Of a stretch of DNA of 27,899 bases, positions 15,529 to 22,834 are shown one piece after another. Source of the DNA: an uncultured Oscillospiraceae bacterium (GTDB lineage Bacteria > Bacillota > Clostridia > Oscillospirales > Oscillospiraceae). The notes beneath the pieces were generated by a model. It worked only from the letters and a program-made list of their open reading frames with translations. It was not told the DNA's origin and ran no database searches. Numbering within the stretch: position 1 is the first letter of the stretch; every line of letters starts with the position of its first letter. Both the position numbers and the translations under genes were made by a program. The DNA is taken from positions 1 through 27,899 of the forward strand of contig CAKTFW010000018.1 in the NCBI GenBank assembly GCA_934561175.1, written 5' to 3'.

Positions 15529-16803
15529 ATGAATGGGAAGAGAATCTGTGGTATTCTATTGGTACTGACGCTGTTGTGCAGCATCGGTGTGCAGGCTGCG
15601 TTTTCGGATCTGCCGGAAACGCACTGGGCCAGTTCTACGATTGAACAGTTGACGGAGGACAGCGTGATCACTGGATATCCGGATGGCACCTTTCGCCCGG
15701 AAGATTCGCTGACCAGAGCAGAATTCCTTGCAGTGGTGATTCGGGCTTGCTGGCCTGAGCTGGCAGTGCAGCCGGCGGAAGATGCAGACTGGTGGGAACC
15801 CTATTATGCGGTAGCAACAGATAAACAGCTTCTGTTGCGGGGGGACAATACCATTCTGGCGCAAAGCACTGCAGCGGATATGAGACAGACGATCAGTCGC
15901 TATGAGGTGGCGACGATTCTGGGACATATTCCGGTTCAGTCGGTGGCGCATCAGGTGGTACTGAACGACAGGGAAACTTTCCCGACAGCAGATGCTGGAG
16001 CAATTGCATCTGTTGTGGAAAGTGGACTGATGGAAGGATATCCAGACGGCTGCTTCCATGGTGAGAAGGGATTGACGCGCGCGGAAGGTGCGACAATTTT
16101 ACAGCGTCTGCTGGCGTACAGAAAGATCAACCAATGCGTTGTGACCAGAAACGCTTCTGTGTTTGTTACCGAAACGCAGACAAAGAATTCCGTGGTATTA
16201 CAGAGCCATCGACTGGCAGACCAGACGCTGCTGCAGTCTGTGACCGTGCCGACTGAAACACAGTCCATGACACCGGATGAAGCTTCGGCCACTGAAAACT
16301 GGGCTGTGCTGGGTGTGGATGGCAGCGATTTCTGGGGAACGGCCGGATACTATTCCTGCGATCAGGAAGGTAATATCACATGCCTTCTGGGACAACCGGT
16401 TTATGCGGCAACGCGCGCGCAGAATGGTACAGTGGTTGTTGTTGCTGGCGAGACCGGCGTGTTCCATAGCTATATCGGTGGTGCGGTGTGGAATCCCTGC
16501 GGCGATCGTGTGCTGCAGATTGCGCCGGATGGTGCGGTGACTACACTGTTGTCGGCAGAACCTGCGCATGGTCTGAACCTGACACAGGTGACCAGTGCAG
16601 AGCTGGGGGATATTCGGGTGCAGCATGCGTTTGTGATGGGAATAGCGGACTGGCACCTTTATGAGTATGCGATTGAAAATGGAAAGCTTCGGGCGCTGGA
16701 GCATGAACCTGGCAGAGGATATTCCGGCTATACGGCAGAAGAGGCTGCAGCGGAGCAGGCGCGTTTGGATGCTGCAGGTTGTGGTATCGGCAGCAATTCC
16801 TGA
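15529..16803 (+). CDS. Secreted SLH-domain protein with unrecognised C-terminal domain
   Basis: A 424-residue exported surface protein. Residues 1-24 form a signal peptide, with likely cleavage after VQA. Three SLH modules follow at about 25-73 (with GYPDGTFRPEDSLTRAE), 85-133 and 146-196 (with GYPDGCFHGEKGLTRAE). They would anchor the protein to secondary wall polymer. Residues about 197-424 are a domain I do not recognise, rich in short beta-like segments (VVVVAGETGVFHSYIGG, VLQIAPDGAVTTLL). The middle SLH is degenerate. The start lies 7 bp after pyrG with only a weak GGGTG-type SD, so translation may depend on coupling to pyrG. A strong terminator follows. The C-terminal role is unknown. 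Confidence 0.87.
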   Translation: MNGKRICGILLVLTLLCSIGVQAAFSDLPETHWASSTIEQLTEDSVITGYPDGTFRPEDSLTRAEFLAVVIRACWPELAVQPAEDADWWEPYYAVATDKQLLLRGDNTILAQSTAADMRQTISRYEVATILGHIPVQSVAHQVVLNDRETFPTADAGAIASVVESGLMEGYPDGCFHGEKGLTRAEGATILQRLLAYRKINQCVVTRNASVFVTETQTKNSVVLQSHRLADQTLLQSVTVPTETQSMTPDEASATENWAVLGVDGSDFWGTAGYYSCDQEGNITCLLGQPVYAATRAQNGTVVVVAGETGVFHSYIGGAVWNPCGDRVLQIAPDGAVTTLLSAEPAHGLNLTQVTSAELGDIRVQHAFVMGIADWHLYEYAIENGKLRALEHEPGRGYSGYTAEEAAAEQARLDAAGCGIGSNS

Positions 16804-16814
16804 TTTACACAAAT

Positions 16815-16851
16815 AAAATGCAGTGCGGGTGACCCGTGCTGCATTTTTTTT
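16815..16851 (+). terminator. Intrinsic terminator after the pyrG-SLH unit
   Basis: AAATGCAG pairs with CTGCATTT, and the stem continues through two wobble pairs and CGGG/CCCG to a TGA loop. It is followed by a run of eight Ts (16844-16851). It begins 12 bp past the SLH gene stop. Confidence 0.92.
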
Positions 16852-16859
16852 ATTGGGGC

Positions 16860-16888
16860 GTATCAAAATTACCTTCCGGGAAATACTG
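16860..16888 (+). promoter_or_regulatory. Possible forespore (sigma-F/G type) promoter for sigG
   Basis: GTATC (16860-16864) and AATACTG (16882-16888) are 17 bp apart, resembling the sigma-G pattern GHATR-N17/18-CATNHTA with one mismatch in the first element and two in the second. It lies between a terminator and the sigG start, about 30 bp upstream, where a sigma-F or autoregulatory sigma-G promoter would be expected. This is a match by eye only. Confidence 0.35.
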
Positions 16889-16918
16889 ACAGAGAAATCA
16901 AACGCCGGGGGTAAAAAC

Positions 16919-17698
16919 ATGCAGTGCAAGGTGGAAATCTGCGGAGTTAACACATCAAAGCTGAAAGTGCTGAAGAACGAAGAGATGATGGAACTGCTGC
17001 GCCGCATGCGTCAGGGAGACAGCCGGGCGCAGGAAGAACTGGTAGAGGGAAATTTGCGGTTGGTTTTGTCGGTCATCCAGAAATTTGCTGGCCGTGGTGA
17101 GAATCCGGATGATTTGTTTCAGGTGGGGTGTATTGGCCTGATGAAAGCGGTCAAAAATTTTGATGAGACCAAAATGGTGCGCTTCTCCACTTATGGTGTC
17201 CCAATGATTGCAGGGGAGATTCGGCGGTATCTACGGGATAACAGTGCAATTCGTGTCAGCCGCAGTGTGCGGGATACAGCCTACCGCGTACTGCAGTGCA
17301 AGGAGGCGATGATTGCAGAAAATCAAAAGGAGCCAACAGTTGAGGAGATTGCGGCAAAACTGGAGCTGCCTGTTGAAGAGGTTGTGTCTGCCATGGATGC
17401 AATTGCAGCGCCGGTGTCATTGTTTGAACCGGTTTACGCTGACGGTGGGGATCCTTTAACCGTCATGGATCAAGTGCGGGACACAAAAAATACAGACGAA
17501 CGCTGGTTAGAGCATATTGACCTGCGGGAGGCGATCGGCAGGCTGTCCGATCGGGAAAAGCGAATTTTGGCTTTACGATTTTTTGATGGAAAGACGCAAA
17601 TGGAAGTTGCGGCTGAAGTAGGGATCAGCCAAGCGCAGGTTTCACGGCTGGAAAAGAACGCTCTGGGCGCTATTCGAAAGTCGATTTCCGTATCATAA
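16919..17698 (+). CDS. sigG: RNA polymerase sporulation sigma factor SigG
   Basis: A 259-residue sigma-70 family factor. The N-terminus KVEICGVNTSKLKVLKNEEM is nearly the Bacillus SigG sequence and separates it from SigF. Region 2 includes NLRLVLSVIQKF, DDLFQVGCIGLMKAVKNFD and GEIRRYLRDN. Region 4 includes LSDREKRILALRFF and QAQVSRLEKNAL. SigG directs late forespore transcription, including gpr-type genes. The open frame extends 32 codons upstream through the terminator of the previous gene, so the ATG at 16919 is chosen on homology. The SD (GGGGGT) is modest. It is followed after 45 bp by ylmC, a common partner. Confidence 0.96.
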   Translation: MQCKVEICGVNTSKLKVLKNEEMMELLRRMRQGDSRAQEELVEGNLRLVLSVIQKFAGRGENPDDLFQVGCIGLMKAVKNFDETKMVRFSTYGVPMIAGEIRRYLRDNSAIRVSRSVRDTAYRVLQCKEAMIAENQKEPTVEEIAAKLELPVEEVVSAMDAIAAPVSLFEPVYADGGDPLTVMDQVRDTKNTDERWLEHIDLREAIGRLSDREKRILALRFFDGKTQMEVAAEVGISQAQVSRLEKNALGAIRKSISVS

Positions 17699-17743
17699 TT
17701 GGACAATCCCGCTGCATAGGCTCAATTGAAAGGCGGGAGACGG

Positions 17744-18019
17744 ATGGAGCGATTGACAGACCTCAGATGCAAAGAAGTGGTAAATATCGCTGACGGATCC
17801 CGAATGGGCTTCGTCAGCGATGTGGAGATTGATGTGTTGACCGGGAAAGTGGCGGCGATTATCATTCCGGGGCCATGCCGCTTTTTCGGGCTGTTTGGAC
17901 GAAGTGACGACTTTGTGATTCCGTGGGGCTGCATTCGACGCTTTGGCGCAGATATTATTCTTGTCGAGGTGGCACCGGACAAGGTGCGTTTGCCGCGTAA
18001 ACGGAAAAACTGGCTTTGA
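17744..18019 (+). CDS. YlmC/YmxH family sporulation-associated PRC-barrel protein
   Basis: A 91-residue PRC-barrel protein of the YlmC/YmxH family. ERLTDLRCKEVVNIADGSRMGFVSD is the signature N-terminus, followed by PGPCRFFGLFG and the IPWGCIRRFGADIILVEV strand pair. Members are common next to sporulation sigma genes in Clostridia, but their biochemical role is not settled. The start at 17744 follows GGCGGGAG. A TTG six codons earlier is possible but would place the start before that SD. It is on the same strand as sigG with no terminator between them. Confidence 0.9.
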   Translation: MERLTDLRCKEVVNIADGSRMGFVSDVEIDVLTGKVAAIIIPGPCRFFGLFGRSDDFVIPWGCIRRFGADIILVEVAPDKVRLPRKRKNWL

Positions 18020-18065
18020 GAATAGTCACAAGCCCTTGCAATCAGAGAGACGGGTAAAATAATGC

Positions 18066-18094
18066 TTGCTATTCATGGGAGTTTCGTGTATAAT
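18066..18094 (+). promoter_or_regulatory. Strong sigma-A promoter for rpsB-tsf
   Basis: TTGCTA (18066-18071) and a perfect TATAAT (18089-18094) are spaced by 17 bp. Transcription would begin near 18101 and leave a leader of about 105 nt before rpsB. Confidence 0.8.
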
Positions 18095-18100
18095 ACATGA

Positions 18101-18207
18101 GCATTTGTCCAACCACACACACCCGTAGATTTCGCTTTCTGTGCCGCACACGGTTGGGAGCGAGAGATGACAGGGGTGGAGGGAACAACTAAAGGAGGAA
18201 ATTACAA
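18101..18207 (+). promoter_or_regulatory. Structured rpsB 5' leader, candidate S2 autoregulatory RNA
   Basis: The leader can pair CCAACC (18109-18114) with GGTTGG (18152-18157), closing a loop of about 37 nt. That loop contains CACACACCC, which could also meet the GGGGTG near 18174. Ribosomal protein leaders of this kind often bind their own product. The pairing is visible, but I cannot match it to a named RNA family by eye. Confidence 0.4.
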
Positions 18208-18939
18208 ATGGCAGTCGTATCTATGAAGCAGCTGCTGGAAGCTGGCGTCCACTTCGGTCACCAGACCCGCCGCTGGAACCCCAAAATGGCCCCCTATATC
18301 TACACCGAGCGCAACGGCATCTACATCATTGATCTGCAGAAGACGGTAAAGAAACTGGAAGAGGCCTACAACTTTGTCCGTGACCTGGCTGCAAACGGCG
18401 AGACTCTGCTGTTCGTCGGTACCAAGAAGCAGGCACAGGACGCCATCAAGGAAGAGGCAGAGCGCGTTGGTATGTACTATGTCAATGCCCGCTGGCTCGG
18501 CGGTATGCTGACTAACTTTAAGACCATGCGTACCCGTGTGGAGCGCTTGGCACAGCTGCGTAAGATGGAAGAGGATGGCACTTTTGCAATGCTGCCCAAG
18601 AAGGAAGTTATCAAGCACCAGGGCGAAATCGCAAAGCTGGAGAAATATCTTGGCGGCGTGAAGAATATGCGCAAGCTGCCTGGCGCTATGTTTGTTGTCG
18701 ACCCCCGCAAGGAGCGCAACGCAATTATGGAAGCCCGTAAGCTGAATATCCCGATTGTTGCAATTGTGGATACCAACTGCGATCCGGACGAGATCGACTA
18801 TGTTATTCCGGGCAATGATGATGCAATCCGCGCCATCCGCCTGATTGCTGCTACCATGGCAAACGCCGTGCAGGAGGGCAAGCAGGGTGAGGATACCGCT
18901 GCTCCGGCTGCGGAGGAGAAGGCTCCGGCTGCAGAATAA
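18208..18939 (+). CDS. rpsB: 30S ribosomal protein S2
   Basis: A 243-residue S2, complete. It opens MAVVSMKQLLEAGVHFGHQTRRWNPKM and contains LFVGTKKQAQ, RWLGGMLTNF and the LPGAMFVVDPRKE block. It ends in an Ala/Glu-rich tail typical of Clostridia. S2 joins the 30S subunit late, near the mRNA exit. AAAGGAGGAA gives a strong SD. Codons such as CTG, AAG, CGC and ATC dominate, as expected for high expression. tsf follows after a terminator-like hairpin. Confidence 0.98.
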   Translation: MAVVSMKQLLEAGVHFGHQTRRWNPKMAPYIYTERNGIYIIDLQKTVKKLEEAYNFVRDLAANGETLLFVGTKKQAQDAIKEEAERVGMYYVNARWLGGMLTNFKTMRTRVERLAQLRKMEEDGTFAMLPKKEVIKHQGEIAKLEKYLGGVKNMRKLPGAMFVVDPRKERNAIMEARKLNIPIVAIVDTNCDPDEIDYVIPGNDDAIRAIRLIAATMANAVQEGKQGEDTAAPAAEEKAPAAE

Positions 18940-18949
18940 ACCAACAAGA

Positions 18950-18978
18950 AAAAGTGCCCGCCGACGGCGGGCACTTTT
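18950..18978 (+). terminator. Partial terminator or attenuator between rpsB and tsf
   Basis: A perfect 13-bp stem (18950-18962 with 18966-18978) with a GAC loop ends in TTTT. It follows rpsB by 10 bp and precedes the tsf SD by 12 bp. Because no separate tsf promoter is evident, it is more likely a partial terminator or mRNA stabiliser setting the S2:EF-Ts ratio. Confidence 0.75.
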
Positions 18979-19004
18979 AACCAAAGATATAGGAGGAATA
19001 TACC

Positions 19005-19928
19005 ATGGCTTTTACCGCATCTGATGTAAAGAAACTGCGTGAGATGACCAATGTCGGCATGATGGATTGCAAGAAGGCACTGCAGGAGACCGACGGCGAT
19101 ATGGACAAGGCAATCGACTATCTGCGTGAAAAGGGCCTGGCCAAGGCTGCGAAGAAAGCTGGCCGTGTTGCAGCAGAAGGCATTGCCTATGCAGATGTGT
19201 TCAATGGTGTTGGCGTTGCGATCGAGGTCAACTCTGAGACCGACTTTGCTGCGAACACTGACATTTTTAAGGATACTGTCAAGAAGCTGGCTGAGGCAGT
19301 TGCAATCAATAACCCGGCAGATGTCGAAGCGCTGAAGAATGTTGTTTATCCCGGCTCTGAGCTGACGGTCGGTGAAATCATGCAGGAGCGCGTTATGTCC
19401 ATCGGCGAGAACATTCAGATCCGCCGTTTTGCTCGCTTTGCAGAGAATACCAGCGTTGCCTATGTTCATGCTGGTGGCACCCATGGCGTTCTGGTCAACC
19501 TGGCTGTCGAGGGCGATATTGATGTCACGGAGATCGGCAAGAATGTTGCTATGCAGATTGCTGCAATGAGCCCCGCTTACTGGGACAAGACGCTCGTTCC
19601 GCAGGAGGCTATTGATCATGAGCTGGCCGTTCAGGTTGAGGCAATGAATAACGACCCGAAGCTGGCGTCCAAGCCGGAAGCAGTGAAGCAGAAGATCGCC
19701 GAGGGCAAGATTGGTGCATTCTATAAGGACAACTGCCTGCTGCAGCAGAACTTTGTACGCTCGGATCTGTTCAATGGCGATGTTGCTGGCTATATTGCAG
19801 ATGCTGCAAAGAAACTGGGCGGTTCTGTCAAGTTTGTGGATGCAGTTCACTACACAAAGGGCGAAGGCATTGAGAAGAAGCAGGATGATTTTGCTGCTGA
19901 AGTTGCTGCCGCTGCTGGCCTGAAATAA
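19005..19928 (+). CDS. tsf: Translation elongation factor Ts
   Basis: A 307-residue EF-Ts, the nucleotide exchange factor for EF-Tu. The N-terminal UBA-like segment VKKLREMTNVGMMDCKKAL and the core motifs EVNSETDFAA and HAGGTHGVLVNL are intact. The coiled-coil and C-terminal parts, including NFVRSD, are complete. AGGAGG lies eight bases upstream of the ATG. It forms the standard rpsB-tsf unit and ends at a strong terminator. Codon use is that of a highly expressed gene. Confidence 0.98.
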   Translation: MAFTASDVKKLREMTNVGMMDCKKALQETDGDMDKAIDYLREKGLAKAAKKAGRVAAEGIAYADVFNGVGVAIEVNSETDFAANTDIFKDTVKKLAEAVAINNPADVEALKNVVYPGSELTVGEIMQERVMSIGENIQIRRFARFAENTSVAYVHAGGTHGVLVNLAVEGDIDVTEIGKNVAMQIAAMSPAYWDKTLVPQEAIDHELAVQVEAMNNDPKLASKPEAVKQKIAEGKIGAFYKDNCLLQQNFVRSDLFNGDVAGYIADAAKKLGGSVKFVDAVHYTKGEGIEKKQDDFAAEVAAAAGLK

Positions 19929-19939
19929 GAAAAGGTTGA

Positions 19940-19973
19940 AAGCCCGGAGCAAATTGCTCCGGGCTTCTTTTTT
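19940..19973 (+). terminator. Intrinsic terminator of rpsB-tsf
   Basis: An 11-bp GC-rich stem (19940-19950 with 19956-19966) with loop AAATT is followed by C and six Ts (19968-19973), 11 bp after the tsf stop. Confidence 0.93.
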
Positions 19974-19997
19974 GCGTCGAATGGAATGCTTTTTCAG

Positions 19998-20026
19998 TTG
20001 CATTATGACGGATCATCTATTATAAT
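19998..20026 (+). promoter_or_regulatory. Sigma-A promoter for the DUF1858 gene
   Basis: TTGCAT (19998-20003) and a perfect TATAAT (20021-20026) have 17-bp spacing, 47 bp before the start codon. Confidence 0.78.
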
Positions 20027-20073
20027 GAGAGCAATGTTAAATGTAACAGAGTTTTCAGCGAGGAGGGTTTGAG

Positions 20074-20295
20074 ATGAAAACAATTGAAAAGTCGACGATT
20101 ATCGGTGAGATTCTGCAGTTTGCGCCGCAGGCCGCTCCGATGTTCCTGTCGATTGGAATGCACTGCCTTGGTTGCCCGTCGTCTGCGGGCGAGACGGTTG
20201 AGGAGGCCTGCATGGTTCACGGTGTCGACGCTGAGGCGTTCTTGGTGGAACTGAACGAATATCTGGCCGAGTGTGAAAAGAAAAACGCGGAATAA
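20074..20295 (+). CDS. DUF1858 (ScdA-N-like) redox-disulfide protein
   Basis: A 73-residue single-domain protein of the DUF1858 type. It shows the family's helical lead TIIGEILQFAPQAAPMFLSIGMHCLGCPSS with the Cys31-x2-Cys34 pair, then GETVEEACMVHGVDAEAFLVELNEYL. Such domains are linked with hybrid-cluster proteins and Fe-S repair (ScdA N-terminus). Here it stands alone and its partner is unknown. GAGGAGGG lies seven bases before the ATG. It has its own promoter and a hairpin terminator, so it is probably monocistronic. Confidence 0.88.
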   Translation: MKTIEKSTIIGEILQFAPQAAPMFLSIGMHCLGCPSSAGETVEEACMVHGVDAEAFLVELNEYLAECEKKNAE

Positions 20296-20305
20296 CAACA
20301 GGTTG

Positions 20306-20328
20306 GGGAGGCCATGTGCCTCCCTTTT
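20306..20328 (+). terminator. Short intrinsic terminator after the DUF1858 gene
   Basis: A perfect 7-bp stem GGGAGGC/GCCTCCC (20306-20312 with 20318-20324) with loop CATGT is followed by TTTT. The short T tract suggests leaky termination, which would supply transcription for trmK, whose own promoter I cannot find. Confidence 0.7.
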
Positions 20329-20346
20329 GTTGCGTATGGAGGGATT

Positions 20347-21048
20347 ATGACACTCTCAAATCGTCTGGCTTGTTGTGCAGCGCTGGTAGCGCCTGGTTCG
20401 GCGGTTGCGGATATTGGAACGGATCATGGGTATCTGGCAATTTCTCTGCTGCAGCAAGGAAAAGCGTCGTATGTTACGGCAGCGGATTTGCGGGCAAAGC
20501 CACTGGAAAAGGCACGCCATAATGCGGAAAATTTCGGATTGTTGGATCGAATTACCTTCGTTCAGTGCGATGGGCTGGAAAAAATCAGACCGGATGCAGC
20601 GGATACAATTATTTGTGCAGGTATGGGCGGCGACACCATTGCGCATATTCTGGATGCGTGCGTATGGGCGAAAAATCCACAGTATCGGTATATTCTGCAG
20701 CCGCAGACTTCTGGAAACGATCTGCGTCGTTATCTTGGAAATCATGGGTATCAGATTTTAGAAGAGCATCTGGTGGAAGATGGTGGACGGATTTATTTTG
20801 TCATGTTGGTACAGTATGGCGGCGGTGTTCCATTTTCACCGGGGGAGCAATATCTCTCGCCGGTATTGCTGCGGATGGGCGGTGCATTGCTTCCGGCTTA
20901 TTTTGCACGTGTGATTGGCGGCTTGCGCCGTGCGGTTACAGGTATTTCTCAGGCAAATTGCGAAACGGAACGGCAGCGGCTGGCTTATTATCAAACAGCA
21001 CTGCAGGAAGTATTGGAGATGAAAGTGCGTTATGACAACGGTCAATGA
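20347..21048 (+). CDS. trmK: tRNA (adenine(22)-N(1))-methyltransferase TrmK
   Basis: A 233-residue class I SAM-dependent methyltransferase of the TrmK (YqfN) family, which methylates A22 of certain tRNAs in Gram-positives. The N-terminus MTLSNRLACCAALV, the SAM loop VADIGTDHGYL (about 20-30) and the ICAGMGGDTIAHIL motif fit the family, as does the LQPQTSGNDLRRYLGNHGY segment. The start at 20347 follows GGAGGG. The frame is open to an earlier ATG at 20314, but that lies in the loop of a terminator hairpin. The gene overlaps the Nif3-like gene by 17 bp, the same trmK-yqfO pairing known in Bacillus. Confidence 0.92.
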   Translation: MTLSNRLACCAALVAPGSAVADIGTDHGYLAISLLQQGKASYVTAADLRAKPLEKARHNAENFGLLDRITFVQCDGLEKIRPDAADTIICAGMGGDTIAHILDACVWAKNPQYRYILQPQTSGNDLRRYLGNHGYQILEEHLVEDGGRIYFVMLVQYGGGVPFSPGEQYLSPVLLRMGGALLPAYFARVIGGLRRAVTGISQANCETERQRLAYYQTALQEVLEMKVRYDNGQ

Positions 21049-21823
21049 GGTACTGCAGTTTCTGCTGCGGCTTGCCCCAGCAGAAATGAAGGAAGATTGG
21101 GACCATATCGGATTACAATGCGGTCATGGGGATCACACGGTTCATCGGATTCTGGTGGCACTGGATCCTTTCCTGGATGTGGTGGAAGAGGCGGAGGCGT
21201 GCGATGCAGAGCTGATTGTGACGCATCATCCACTGCTGTTCTTTCCAACGCATACCGTGAACGATTCGAATGCGGTTGGCCGCACACTGTTGTGTGCGAT
21301 TGAGCAGGACAAAGCGATTATCAGTATGCACACCAATTTAGATTCTGCTCCCGGCGGTGTGAATGATTGCCTGGCAGCGCGCTTGGGATTGCAGAATTGC
21401 ACGGTCCTGGCTCCGGCGGGGACAGATGCACAGGGACGCCCTTATGGACTGGGACGGGTTGGAACGGTTGCAGAGACAACCTTGGAGGACTTTGCACAGC
21501 ATGTCAAGAAAGCACTGGGATGCACGGGGCTGCGCTATGCTTCAGCAGGAAAATTGGTGCGGAAGGTTGCTGTAGGAGGCGGTGCCTGCGGAGAATTTAC
21601 CAAAGCGGCTGCTGCACTTGGATGTGATACCTTTGTGACAGGGGATTTGAAGTACAACGGATTTTGGGATGGTGTGGACCTTGGTGTCAACTTAATCGAT
21701 GCAGGTCATTTTCCAACGGAGAATCCGGTTTGTGATTACCTGCTGGAACAACTGCAGGTACAATTTCCGACGGTGCAGGTCGAAAAATCAAAGCAGCATT
21801 TTGACATTATTCAGTATCTGTAA
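21032..21823 (+). CDS. Nif3-like dinuclear metal centre protein (YqfO family, short form)
   Basis: A 263-residue Nif3/YqfO-type protein. Metal ligand positions are visible: VTHHPLLFFP (His65, His66), SMHTNLDSAPGGVND (His100, Asp104) and a C-terminal DAGHFPTENP (His and Glu). Members form hexameric toroids with a di-metal site per subunit. Reported roles include GTP cyclohydrolase-like activity in some homologues, but the physiological function is unclear. The Bacillus protein has a central insert of about 100 residues that is absent here. It overlaps trmK by 17 bp and has only a weak SD, so translational coupling is likely. Confidence 0.92.
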   Translation: MTTVNEVLQFLLRLAPAEMKEDWDHIGLQCGHGDHTVHRILVALDPFLDVVEEAEACDAELIVTHHPLLFFPTHTVNDSNAVGRTLLCAIEQDKAIISMHTNLDSAPGGVNDCLAARLGLQNCTVLAPAGTDAQGRPYGLGRVGTVAETTLEDFAQHVKKALGCTGLRYASAGKLVRKVAVGGGACGEFTKAAAALGCDTFVTGDLKYNGFWDGVDLGVNLIDAGHFPTENPVCDYLLEQLQVQFPTVQVEKSKQHFDIIQYL

Positions 21824-21846
21824 ACGCGCAGAAGGGGGAAGATTCC

Positions 21847-22770
21847 ATGCTGGAAGCATTTCAGCAGTTGGTGGTGCTGCTGATTTTGATGGGAGCCGGT
21901 GTTTGGCTGGCAAAAGAGGGAATCCTGAATGATACCTTTTTGGAGGGACTCAACCAATTTTTGATTCAATTTACACTTCCTTGTATGCTCTTTAATGCAA
22001 TGCTGCGGGAGTATACGCAGGAGCTGATGCACAATTCTCTTGTTTTAATCGGAATCTCTGTGGTATCATATGGCCTTTTGTGTTCGTTTGCTGAGCTTTG
22101 GGGGCGCCGCAGCCGCCTTGGGCGGCAAACAGCCGGGTTGTATCAGTTTATGCTGGTAAACGGAAATACCGGATTTCTTGGTTTTCCAGTTATTCAGGCG
22201 GTTGCCGGGGACTTGGCGCTGTTTTACAGTAATATGTTCTGCATTACGCAGACGGTTCTGATGTATACATATGGTCTGTATGCGGTGTCACGAGGCAGTT
22301 CCAAGTCTATTACCTGGAAGCGAATGCTCTCCAGCCGACCGCTGCTGGCGACGATTCTTGGACTGATTGTCTTTGTGACGCAGATTCCACTGCCGTATGT
22401 TATAACGCGGCCGATTGCCTGGGTGGGCAATATGACTATTCCAATCAGTCTGTTGATTGTGGGTGCGTGGCTGTCAAAGTGTAAAATCCGAGAACTGTTT
22501 CACCCAGTTGGCATCTGGGTGTTGTCCATTCTGCGGCTATTCGTGTTGCCAGCGGTGGTGACGGTTGTACTCTATCTCTGCGGCGCGCGGGATTTGATTT
22601 TGATGGTTCCGGCAGTCATGATGGGAACGCCGGTTGCCTTGTTGGCGGAAAATTTTGCGATGGAATATAAAAATGACTGTCTGATCGCTGGCAAGGGTAT
22701 TATGTTGAGCAATCTGCTGTCCGTTGTGACGCTGCCGGTGTTGGTGACGATTCTGATGGCAATTGCGTAG
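21847..22770 (+). CDS. AEC family transporter (auxin efflux carrier type)
   Basis: A 307-residue integral membrane protein of the AEC/Mem_trans family. Hydrophobic segments run the whole length, starting at LVVLLILMGAGVWLAKEGILN. The family's repeated core includes FTLPCMLFNAML, NTGFLGFPVIQAV and the C-terminal MMGTPVALLAENFAM. Substrates of bacterial members are often organic acids such as malate, but none can be assigned here. AAGGGGGAAG serves as the SD. It follows the Nif3-like gene by 23 bp with no terminator and is probably the last gene of that unit. Confidence 0.92.
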   Translation: MLEAFQQLVVLLILMGAGVWLAKEGILNDTFLEGLNQFLIQFTLPCMLFNAMLREYTQELMHNSLVLIGISVVSYGLLCSFAELWGRRSRLGRQTAGLYQFMLVNGNTGFLGFPVIQAVAGDLALFYSNMFCITQTVLMYTYGLYAVSRGSSKSITWKRMLSSRPLLATILGLIVFVTQIPLPYVITRPIAWVGNMTIPISLLIVGAWLSKCKIRELFHPVGIWVLSILRLFVLPAVVTVVLYLCGARDLILMVPAVMMGTPVALLAENFAMEYKNDCLIAGKGIMLSNLLSVVTLPVLVTILMAIA

Positions 22771-22776
22771 CGGTAG

Positions 22777-22805
22777 TTGCCTTTTGCCAAAATCTATGCT
22801 ATAAT
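22777..22805 (+). promoter_or_regulatory. Sigma-A promoter for yebC
   Basis: TTGCCT (22777-22782) and a perfect TATAAT (22800-22805) are separated by 17 bp, 29 bp before the yebC start. It begins only 6 bp after the transporter stop. Confidence 0.78.
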
Positions 22806-22834
22806 AATTTGTAAAATTTTGAGGAGGGAGACCC

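Noticed and set aside
13995..15689. 564-codon minus-strand open frame opposite pyrG
   Set aside because: It is the antisense of the strongly conserved CTP synthase gene, lacks a plausible SD and reads as low-complexity basic sequence.
16823..16918. Upstream extension of SigG
   Set aside because: It starts inside the terminator of the preceding gene, and SigG homology begins at MQCKVEICG.
18798..20003. 401-codon minus-strand open frame opposite rpsB and tsf
   Set aside because: Antisense shadow of highly biased codons in tsf, and it crosses two terminators.
20314..20346. Upstream ATG extending TrmK by 11 residues
   Set aside because: It lies in the loop of the preceding terminator hairpin, and the family N-terminus begins at the ATG at 20347, which has a good SD.
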